Below are positions 1-5,455 of a DNA stretch of 8,412 bases, one piece after another. Every line of letters begins with the position of its first letter. Positions within the stretch are counted from its first letter, which is position 1. The DNA is from CAIMZW01 sp037130455. Lineage in GTDB: Bacteria; Actinomycetota; Actinomycetes; Nanopelagicales; Nanopelagicaceae. The DNA is taken from NCBI GenBank assembly GCA_037130455.1, contig JBAXSZ010000059.1:1-8412 (forward strand), written 5' to 3'. Below the pieces are notes generated by a model. The model saw only the letters and a list, made by a program, of their open reading frames with translations, was not told the DNA's origin and searched no databases. The translations under genes and the position numbers were made by a program.

Positions 1-33
1 AAATGCAAAACTTCTGCATACGAATTTTTAAGT

Positions 34-57
34 CTTTGGGAAAACCTTTGGGAAAGT
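34..57. repeat. Two-copy 12-bp tandem repeat
   Basis: CTTTGGGAAAAC is followed immediately by CTTTGGGAAAGT, giving 10 identical bases at a 12-base period. Each unit could form a very small hairpin (CTTT/AAAG around GGG). It lies downstream of the tRNA gene on the tRNA's own strand, so it would be in a long 3' trailer or in non-transcribed spacer. No function can be assigned, and a two-copy short repeat can easily arise by chance. Confidence 0.5.
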
Positions 58-63
58 GCCTTC

Positions 64-150
64 GCGGTAGGTCGCAATTATTGAAAAAATGCAGCAAAGT
101 ACTGATTAATAATGGTGTCCCAGATCGGAATCGAACCGACGACCTACCGC
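64..150. repeat. 11-bp inverted repeat linking the tRNA body to its 3' flank
   Basis: GCGGTAGGTCG at 64-74 is the exact reverse complement of 140-150, which lies inside the tRNA-Arg gene. In the tRNA the copy covers nucleotides 39-49: the 3' strand of the anticodon stem, the whole variable loop and the first T-stem base. A precursor transcript reaching position 64 would carry CGACCUACCGC in its trailer and could pair with that part of the tRNA. Neither end of the match extends by another base. Confidence 0.6.
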
Positions 151-188
151 TTAGGAGGCGGTTGCTCTATCCACTGAGCTACTGGGAC
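113..188 (-). tRNA. tRNA-Arg (anticodon CCU)
   Basis: Read on the minus strand, 188 to 113 folds as a complete 76-nt tRNA. The acceptor stem is GTCCCAG/CTGGGAC, the D stem GCTC/GAGC, the anticodon stem ACCGC/GCGGT with loop CTCCTAA, the variable loop AGGTC, and the T arm GTCGG-TTCGATT-CCGAT with one G-U pair. The anticodon is CCT, so it reads the arginine codon AGG. The discriminator base is A (position 116), and the CCA end is encoded in the DNA (113-115 on the plus strand reads TGG). Plus-strand translation across it gives a familiar false peptide (DRNRTDDLPLRRRLLYPLSY), which should not be annotated. No convincing terminator follows; the minus strand has only a T6 run near 84-89 with a 3-bp stem before it. 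Confidence 0.97.
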
Positions 189-247
189 ATGAAATGAATA
201 ATTGGCCAAATTGTAGGCAAATAGTCAGGTATTAGTTTAGTAATGAC

Positions 248-276
248 TTGTAGATAGATTTTCCCTCGATTAGACT
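248..276 (+). promoter_or_regulatory. Promoter of the oxidoreductase operon
   Basis: TTGTAG (248-253) and TAGACT (271-276) are separated by exactly 17 bases. TAGACT fits the TANNNT -10 pattern common in Actinobacteria. Transcription would begin near 282-284, leaving a leader of about 25 nt that contains a GGAG ribosome binding site before the ATG at 307. This is inferred from sequence only. Confidence 0.55.
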
Positions 277-293
277 CATGAAAAATCCCGTTT

Positions 294-297
294 GGAG
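294..297 (+). promoter_or_regulatory. Ribosome binding site that fixes the start at 307
   Basis: GGAG lies 9 bases before ATG 307. It overlaps the in-frame TTG at 292, so that TTG cannot be the start served by this site. The ATG also places the nucleotide-binding Rossmann motif at the very N-terminus (MKALVIGAGGVG), as the family expects. Confidence 0.7.
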
Positions 298-306
298 TTG
301 GTTTTC

Positions 307-1533
307 ATGAAGGCCCTTGTTATAGGCGCCGGTGGAGTTGGTCGGGCGATAGCCAATATCGCATCCCGTAGATCCTTTATTACTTCCATGGTTATTGCTG
401 ATCGGAGCCTTGCGCGCTCTGAAGCGGCCGTTGCCAGGCTTAAGGACTCCCGATTTTCAGCCACTGAGGTAAATGCATCAGAAATCGAAGATATCCGTGA
501 ACTTATTCGCAAGGTAGACCCAGATATCGTCATCAATGCGATCGATCCTCGGTTCGTTATGCCTATCTTTTTGGCGTGCGAATACGAAGATCGAAATTAC
601 ATGGATATGGCAATGTCGTTATCAACTGCGCACCCAGTTAACCCGATGACTCAGACCGGAGTGATGCTCGGCGACGAGCAATTTGCTCGGGACTCCAATT
701 GGCGCGACCGAAAGAAGTATGCCCTGGTGGGTATGGGTGTGGAACCTGGGCTCAGCGATGTCTTTGCCAAATATGCTGATGATGAGCTCTTTTCGCGCAT
801 CGATTCACTGACTGTTTTTGATGGCTCCAATTTAACTGTGGAGGGATACGAATTCGCTCCCTCTTTTTCAATCTGGACCACAATCGAAGAATGCCTTAAT
901 CCCCCATTGGTATGGGAAGAGGGTCGCGGTTGGTACACGACGGAACCATTTTCGGCGCTGGAAGTCTTCGACTTTCCAGAGGGAATTGGCCCAGTTGAAT
1001 GCGTCAATGTTGAACACGAAGAAGTTGTGCTCATGCCGCGAAAGATCGCAGCTAAGCAAGTTAATTTTAAATACGGACTTGGAGCGCAATTTATTACCGT
1101 ATTGAAAACCATTCATATGCTGGGGATGGATAAGAAAGAAGCTGTTGAAGTTCAAGGCGTCAAAATTGCTCCTCGAGATCTGCTCGCGGCAATACTTCCG
1201 GATCCTGCAACTCTTGGTGATCGAATGAAAGGTGCAACGTGCGCTGGAGTTCTAGTCAAAGGTTTAGATAAAACTGGCGAACCAAAGGCGGTCTATATCT
1301 ATAACGTCGTCGACAATGCATGGTCCATGAAGGAATATGGCGACCAAGCGGTTGTTTGGCAAACGGCAATTAACCCAGTTATGGCAATGGAATTAATTGA
1401 TAACGGAACGTGGAAACCAGATGGCGTGAACGGTCCAGAGTGGTTTGATGCAAAACCATTCTTAGATTTGTTGCCAACTTACGGATCTTCTTGGCATATC
1501 CGCGAAGAAGATGCCTCGGGAATCGTCAAGTAA
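307..1533 (+). CDS. Saccharopine dehydrogenase-family NAD(P)-dependent oxidoreductase
   Basis: The protein has 408 residues. It opens with a Rossmann fold typical of saccharopine and carboxynorspermidine dehydrogenases: GAGGVG at residues 7-12 binds the dinucleotide, and the acidic IADRS follows the second strand. The stretch VINAIDP near residues 75-81 and the glycine-rich turn GMGVEPGLSD (142-151) are family hallmarks at the junction with the C-terminal substrate domain. Length suits the roughly 400-residue branch (carboxynorspermidine synthase, lysine-pathway reductases). Family members reduce an imine formed between an amine and an oxo-acid, or oxidise the product, in the cytoplasm. The substrate cannot be read from sequence; no decarboxylase or lysine-pathway gene lies nearby to identify it. 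The ATG at 307 is preferred over the TTG at 292 because of the GGAG placement. It is the first gene of a pair with the short-chain dehydrogenase, which starts 6 bases after its stop. I am sure of the family and unsure of the reaction. Confidence 0.88.
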   Translation: MKALVIGAGGVGRAIANIASRRSFITSMVIADRSLARSEAAVARLKDSRFSATEVNASEIEDIRELIRKVDPDIVINAIDPRFVMPIFLACEYEDRNYMDMAMSLSTAHPVNPMTQTGVMLGDEQFARDSNWRDRKKYALVGMGVEPGLSDVFAKYADDELFSRIDSLTVFDGSNLTVEGYEFAPSFSIWTTIEECLNPPLVWEEGRGWYTTEPFSALEVFDFPEGIGPVECVNVEHEEVVLMPRKIAAKQVNFKYGLGAQFITVLKTIHMLGMDKKEAVEVQGVKIAPRDLLAAILPDPATLGDRMKGATCAGVLVKGLDKTGEPKAVYIYNVVDNAWSMKEYGDQAVVWQTAINPVMAMELIDNGTWKPDGVNGPEWFDAKPFLDLLPTYGSSWHIREEDASGIVK

Positions 1534-1539
1534 TTAGCT

Positions 1540-2325
1540 ATGGCAATTGCACTTGTAACGGGAGCAACAGCTGGGATTGGTGAGTCCTTTTGCAGGCTCT
1601 TAGCCAGCAAAGGTTATGACTTGGTTTTGGTAGCCAGAAATGAAGCTCGGTTGGAAGAGCGCGCGAATGAACTTCGCGCAAAATATTCCATTGGAGTGGA
1701 AATTCTGGCTGCTGACCTTTCGTTACCTGAGCAGTTGGCTAAAGTGGAAGCACGAGTCCAAGACACCAAAGAACCAATCGAAGTCTTGATCAATAATGCT
1801 GGTTTTGGAATTAAAGAAAGTTTCTTACAGAGTTCTATTGAAGCCGAACAACGGCTCCTGGATGTCCTGGTAACAGCGCCCATGCGACTTATGCATGCCG
1901 CCCTTCCTCGAATGAAGGATGCCGATTCGGGAATTATCTTGAATGTTTCAAGCGTCGCTGGATGGATTGCCGGCGGCACCTATAGCGCCGCAAAGTCCTA
2001 CCTCACCGTGATCTCGGAAGCTCTTCACACGGAGCTGTCGGACACCAAAGTTAAAGTCCACGTCCTCTGCCCAGGATTTACCCACACGGAATTTCATCAA
2101 CGCGGGCGTATGAATATGAAAGGCCTTCCGGAATTCATGTGGCTAGATGCCGATCGGGTTGTGGCTACCGCCTGGGCGAATGCCGTGGCTGGGAAAGCGA
2201 TCTCCATCCCGGGCTGGCAGTACTTGACTTTGAGCACATTGGCACGATTTGGGCCAAGGCCAATGGTTCGAAAGTTGGGAATGGGTGTCCGAAAACGACA
2301 ACGCCGCGAGGCTAAGCACACCTAA
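1540..2325 (+). CDS. Classical short-chain dehydrogenase/reductase (SDR)
   Basis: This is a 261-residue cytoplasmic oxidoreductase with the classical SDR layout: cofactor loop TGATAGIG at 7-14, NNAG at 85-88, catalytic Ser138 in NVSSVAGW, and catalytic YSAAK with Tyr148 and Lys152. PGFTHTEF (178-185) then closes over the active site. The loop VARNEARLE after the second strand has an arginine at residue 33, which suggests NADP(H) preference. Where most classical SDRs carry the catalytic Asn, alignment by eye (anchored on ALPRM and NVSS) places Leu110. An actinobacterial subgroup that I recall shares this, so it is not necessarily inactive. The C-terminus is strongly basic (RKRQRREAKH). ATG 1540 has no good ribosome binding site and sits 6 bases after the upstream stop, which points to translational coupling in a two-gene operon. 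The substrate is unknown. Confidence 0.9.
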   Translation: MAIALVTGATAGIGESFCRLLASKGYDLVLVARNEARLEERANELRAKYSIGVEILAADLSLPEQLAKVEARVQDTKEPIEVLINNAGFGIKESFLQSSIEAEQRLLDVLVTAPMRLMHAALPRMKDADSGIILNVSSVAGWIAGGTYSAAKSYLTVISEALHTELSDTKVKVHVLCPGFTHTEFHQRGRMNMKGLPEFMWLDADRVVATAWANAVAGKAISIPGWQYLTLSTLARFGPRPMVRKLGMGVRKRQRREAKHT

Positions 2326-2453
2326 ATAATCACCAATTCTCAGCAAATTCTGTGTGCCTCACCACCTCTTTTAAAGGGCGCAATTGAAGGTCTCATCTAG
2401 ACTGCCGTTACTAATGGAGACAACGTTGGTTTGCCCTACTTTGGAGGTCGCTT
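2326..2453 (+). other. 128-bp spacer before the secreted protein gene
   Basis: No hairpin followed by a T-run is visible after the SDR stop, so termination there may be Rho-dependent, or transcription may read through. A promoter for the next gene probably lies here, but no clear one stands out. TTGAAG (2384-2389) is 19-20 bases from the -10-like TACTAAT (2409-2415), and TAGACT (2398-2403) has no matching -35. No small ORF in this spacer is credible. Confidence 0.4.
2443..2447 (+). promoter_or_regulatory. Ribosome binding site supporting GTG 2454
   Basis: GGAGG lies 6 bases before the GTG at 2454. There is no nearby in-frame ATG, and the GTG puts a well-formed signal peptide at the N-terminus. 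Together these decide the start. Confidence 0.75.
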
Positions 2454-3521
2454 GTGTTTAAAAAATTGGCTGCAGTAACTTTGGTTGGACTTCTCATCAC
2501 CGCTGGGCTTACGCCAGCAAACGCTGCCACCGTTAAACAAGGTACTGCCTGTACCAAAACTGGCGCAAAGACCACCGCGGGTGGCACTAAGTATGTCTGT
2601 GGGATAAACCCTGGAACTACCAGCAAAAAGTTGGTCTGGGTCACCGCCGATTGCATAACCGCAAACAATGAATATTTAAATAGCGTAAAGCAACTAGCAA
2701 CCTTTACTTCCCAGGTAGCAAATGTGCAAAAGCAATTGACCGACAGCATCGCTGCTTCTAATGATTTGCTCGTTCTCCTTCAAAAGCAAATGGCAGATGC
2801 CGAAACCGCAGATTACGTAGTTGGGCGAGATGAAAGTGGAGTGCAACAATCCATTACGGGTCGCCAAGCTGCCATCGATAAGATCAAAGAGTTAATGGTG
2901 GCAACTCAAGCCAAAATGGCTAAGTCACAAGCTGATTCAGATGCTGCCGCTATTTCCCAAACTGATTTGCTGGCCAAAAAGGCAACTGCTCAAACTTCGT
3001 TAACTCAAGCGTTAGCTGACAAAGCCGCTGCACAATCCGAACTAACCAAGGTCACTGTTGCAAAATCTGTTGCTGTAACTGACAAGGCAAATGCTGTTGC
3101 CAAGAAGATGCCTGCATCAGTTATCGATCCTTTAACGAAGGCAATTGATTCATTAACTCAAGCGATCGCGCAACGATCCAGCGTTCTAAAGTCAGTAACT
3201 AACGTTGCCGACCAATGGAAAAAAGCAGTGGATTCATATCAGAAGACCTCTGATTTAGCCGGTGCTTCTATTTCACAATTTAAGACTGCAGTTGGAAGTT
3301 ATGCTCGAGGCTTGGACAACAACCAGAAGGCGATCGATCGCCTCACCAAGATTCCGTTGGATTTCCAAACCAAGATTACTGCCGCACAAGCTCAAATCAC
3401 TTCACTCAAGCAAAAGTTGACCGATGCCAATACAACAAAGGCGACCTTGCTCGTGAGCGTAAAGTCCAGCACTACTCAGGCCAAGCAATTGATGACCCTG
3501 ACCTGTAAGGCAGGCCTGTAA
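2454..3521 (+). CDS. Secreted Ala-rich helical (coiled-coil-like) protein with four cysteines, function unknown
   Basis: The protein has 355 residues. Residues 1-24 form a Sec signal peptide: basic FKK, a hydrophobic core, then TPANA with likely cleavage before Ala25. Residues 25-67 are a small module with Cys33, Cys49 and Cys67 in the pattern GTACTKTGAKTTAGG...YVCG...KKLVW. I recall similar short modules at the start of exported proteins in pelagic actinobacteria, but I cannot name a family. From about 75 to 345 it is almost continuously helical, rich in Ala, Lys, Gln, Thr and Asp, with heptad-like spacing. Prolines break it near 220-226 (MPASVIDP) and at 301 (PLDF). The protein ends five residues after a fourth cysteine, Cys351. 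There is no membrane anchor or sorting signal after the signal peptide. The helical part resembles generic coiled-coil cell-envelope proteins, but no catalytic domain is visible. Its stop is five bases from the convergent Rieske gene. Confidence 0.85.
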   Translation: MFKKLAAVTLVGLLITAGLTPANAATVKQGTACTKTGAKTTAGGTKYVCGINPGTTSKKLVWVTADCITANNEYLNSVKQLATFTSQVANVQKQLTDSIAASNDLLVLLQKQMADAETADYVVGRDESGVQQSITGRQAAIDKIKELMVATQAKMAKSQADSDAAAISQTDLLAKKATAQTSLTQALADKAAAQSELTKVTVAKSVAVTDKANAVAKKMPASVIDPLTKAIDSLTQAIAQRSSVLKSVTNVADQWKKAVDSYQKTSDLAGASISQFKTAVGSYARGLDNNQKAIDRLTKIPLDFQTKITAAQAQITSLKQKLTDANTTKATLLVSVKSSTTQAKQLMTLTCKAGL

Positions 3522-3526
3522 AAAAA

Positions 3527-3973
3527 CTAACCGATAATTGCTTCTGATGAAGTTACCTTTAGTGGGTACTTCATCAGGGCACTTCGGGCAGGCCCATTAA
3601 TTAGCTTTCCGTTCAAGGCGAATTGCGACCCATGAGCCGGACAAATCCACTTCTTATCTTGTTCCATCACGGTAACGCCATTGTGGGTGCAACTCAGGTT
3701 GAGGGCACTTAGCCCGCTGGTTCCGGCAGCGCTTCGAACCAGCGCCAGACTAGATCCGTCGGCCAACCCCAGAACTACTGCCCCGCCAATCTTGGCTAGC
3801 CCTTTGTTCTTCTTTAAATCGATATGGATTTTTCCATCTTTGCCCTGCGTGATTCCAGTTGCAGCTTCAGCCGCATCGGGGAGAAAGCCCAACGAGAGCG
3901 TGGCAAGCCCGCAAAGCAGCGCTCGGCGACCTACTTGAACTTTGGCTAACGAAGGTTGTGATTCTGTGGTCAC
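3527..3973 (-). CDS. Tat-exported Rieske [2Fe-2S] protein
   Basis: The protein has 148 residues when started at GTG 3973. An N-terminal export signal carries twin arginines (VGRRALLCGLATLSLGF, about residues 14-30) and a probable cleavage site after AAEA, consistent with folding of the iron-sulfur protein before Tat export. The Rieske domain follows, with cluster ligands Cys95 and His97 in CTHNG and Cys111 and His114 in CPAHGSQF. It ends with NGKLINGPARSALMKYPL, the usual Rieske ending. The two cysteines that form the disulfide in bc1-type Rieske proteins (CTHxGC, CPCH) are replaced by Val100 and Ala113. It is much shorter than a QcrA subunit and lacks its extra transmembrane helices, so it resembles the small stand-alone Rieske proteins of Actinobacteria. 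The electron partner is unknown. An in-frame TTG at 3994 would add seven residues, but it has no well-spaced ribosome binding site. Confidence 0.9.
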   Translation of the reverse strand: MTTESQPSLAKVQVGRRALLCGLATLSLGFLPDAAEAATGITQGKDGKIHIDLKKNKGLAKIGGAVVLGLADGSSLALVRSAAGTSGLSALNLSCTHNGVTVMEQDKKWICPAHGSQFALNGKLINGPARSALMKYPLKVTSSEAIIG

Positions 3974-3979
3974 GTTTGG

Positions 3980-3985
3980 CCTTTC
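3980..3985 (-). promoter_or_regulatory. Ribosome binding site supporting GTG 3973 of the Rieske gene
   Basis: On the minus strand GAAAGG is followed by CCAAAC and then GTG, a 6-base spacing. The alternative upstream TTG (3994-3992) has only an AGAAG directly abutting it, which is too close to work well. Confidence 0.6.
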
Positions 3986-4045
3986 TTGGGTCAACTTCTA
4001 GCAACTAAAAGGGTAAGCACTCTTACATTGGCTCTAGGGCTGATT

Positions 4046-4051
4046 TACGCT
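4046..4051 (+). promoter_or_regulatory. Candidate -10 for a leaderless GGDEF mRNA
   Basis: TACGCT fits TANNNT and is followed by six bases (CACCCT) and then ATG 4058. CTTACA at 4022-4027 could serve as a -35 with an 18-base spacer. No ribosome binding site precedes the ATG. This is the arrangement expected when transcription starts at or next to the A of the ATG. Confidence 0.4.
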
Positions 4052-4057
4052 CACCCT

Positions 4058-5455
4058 ATGCCTTATGGCAGAGCAGGAACCTACCTCACCATTCGGTCAG
4101 CTGCGGCCGTTATCCTGGCGCTTCACCTGGGAATTCGCCTAGTTTTCCCGAATCCAGCGATATTTCCCGACCTGATCCTCTTCAACCTGGCTGCATTTCT
4201 GGCCGCTCTAGCAGCCTTTCGGGCTCCGGCCTTTAACGACCGCTACGTCCATATCAGTCTCGGGTTGGGGTTCTTTCTCTGGGGCGTAGGTTCCACGGTG
4301 TCGACAGTGGATACTTTCTATGCCATCAATTTCGTCCCAGTCCTGACCGACTTCTGTTACTCCCTTTTTTATCCATTGGTGCTCTTTGGGATGCTCCGAG
4401 CCATGACTTCCCGAAGGCAGATCAAGGCTTTAGAGATTTTCGATACCTTAATCATTGCCTTGGGTGTGACCAGTATGGCGGCTGGCTTCTTGTTGAAACC
4501 GGCGATGCTGCGCTTTGAAGGCAGTTCACTCACGGTCTTTCTCTCAATCCTCTACCCGGTTGGCGATATCGCGTTACTAGCCGTCACTCTTGCAATATTT
4601 CTCATGGCAGCGAAATCGCTTCGGACGTTTTTAATTCTCTTGGGAGTTACTGTTTTTGCAGTTACCGATCTGGTCTTTCTGGTCTTGTCTGCAAGTTCTA
4701 ACTATCCATTTGGATCCTTAACTGATGATGGCTGGGTCCTGGGCTTAATTTTGATCGCTGAAGCGCTTTACTATCACGGTGGTGAATTCGAAATTTCACA
4801 ACGCATTGCCTCTTTGGCCACGCTCTTAGCGCTCATGATGAGCGCAATCGCTTTGATTATCGCCGTCACTACACCTAACTATTTGCCAAAATTCATTTTG
4901 ATTCCAAGCTTCATCACCATCGGGCTGGCATTCCTTCGAATGCAATTCGCCATTAAGTTCGCCGAAGAGAATAACCTCGAGCGAGAACTTTCCCGAACTG
5001 ATGAATTGACTGGCATTGCAAATCGGCGCAGATTTTTAGACGAGTTGGCTCTTCTGCTTCGCAAAGAAGGTTCACTTCTATTATTAGATCTCGATGGTTT
5101 CAAAGCGATCAACGACAATTATGGTCATGAAGCCGGCGATCAACTTCTCAAACAAATTTCGCTTCGCTTTTCTCGGGCAATACCGACCGATGCACTTCTG
5201 GCTCGGTTAGGTGGCGATGAATTTGGCGTGATTGTTTATGGATCAGCAGAATTTGCTATGGAAATTGCCTATGCGCTTCGGGCTACGGTCACTTATCCCT
5301 TCGCATTGAAAGTGGCTACAGTTGAAGTGGGAGTAAGCATTGGCGTGGTGGCCAACGAGAGCACTAGTTTTTCGCAGGAGGAAATCCTCCGAAGAGCCGA
5401 TAGCGCCATGTACCAGGCCAAACGCAACGGAAGTGGCGTCGTTACTGGGCTTTGA
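4058..5455 (+). CDS. Multi-pass membrane diguanylate cyclase (GGDEF domain)
   Basis: The protein has 465 residues. Roughly the first 292 contain about nine or ten hydrophobic segments (near 15-30, 36-54, 64-80, 91-113, 129-146, 158-182, 187-211, 226-238, 250-271, 277-292), forming a membrane sensor region of no family I recognise. A short helix (KFAEENNLERELSRTDELTGI) leads into the GGDEF domain, with the entry motif DELTGIANRR at 315-324, metal-binding LDLD at 343-346, an intact GGDEF at 385-389 and the closing ADSAMYQAKRNG at 447-458. Such domains make cyclic di-GMP from two GTP at the inner face of the membrane. The product-inhibition RxxD site that normally precedes GGDEF is absent (PTDA at that place). 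There is no EAL domain. ATG 4058 is preferred over the TTG at 3986, which has no ribosome binding site and would overlap the Rieske 5' end. Its last 14 bases overlap the photolyase 3' end. Confidence 0.92.
   Translation: MPYGRAGTYLTIRSAAAVILALHLGIRLVFPNPAIFPDLILFNLAAFLAALAAFRAPAFNDRYVHISLGLGFFLWGVGSTVSTVDTFYAINFVPVLTDFCYSLFYPLVLFGMLRAMTSRRQIKALEIFDTLIIALGVTSMAAGFLLKPAMLRFEGSSLTVFLSILYPVGDIALLAVTLAIFLMAAKSLRTFLILLGVTVFAVTDLVFLVLSASSNYPFGSLTDDGWVLGLILIAEALYYHGGEFEISQRIASLATLLALMMSAIALIIAVTTPNYLPKFILIPSFITIGLAFLRMQFAIKFAEENNLERELSRTDELTGIANRRRFLDELALLLRKEGSLLLLDLDGFKAINDNYGHEAGDQLLKQISLRFSRAIPTDALLARLGGDEFGVIVYGSAEFAMEIAYALRATVTYPFALKVATVEVGVSIGVVANESTSFSQEEILRRADSAMYQAKRNGSGVVTGL

Noticed and set aside
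3..197. 64-residue plus-strand ORF across the tRNA
   Set aside because: It is the antisense translation of the tRNA-Arg gene; this type of peptide is a well-known false annotation.
868..1155. Minus-strand ORFs inside the oxidoreductase gene
   Set aside because: They lie wholly inside a gene with strong family motifs, have no ribosome binding site context that I can support, and give low-complexity, unrecognisable proteins.
3511..3518. CAGGCCTG palindrome beside an A-run at the end of the secreted protein gene, possible terminator
   Set aside because: The run on the plus strand is A, not T, and on the minus strand the T-run precedes the palindrome, so neither orientation makes an intrinsic terminator.
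5376..5390. AGGAGG followed by a GGAGG-AAAT-CCTCC hairpin within the GGDEF gene
   Set aside because: It is inside coding sequence for the conserved C-terminal helix region, has no suitably spaced start codon after it and no T-run for a terminator on either strand; probably coincidental.
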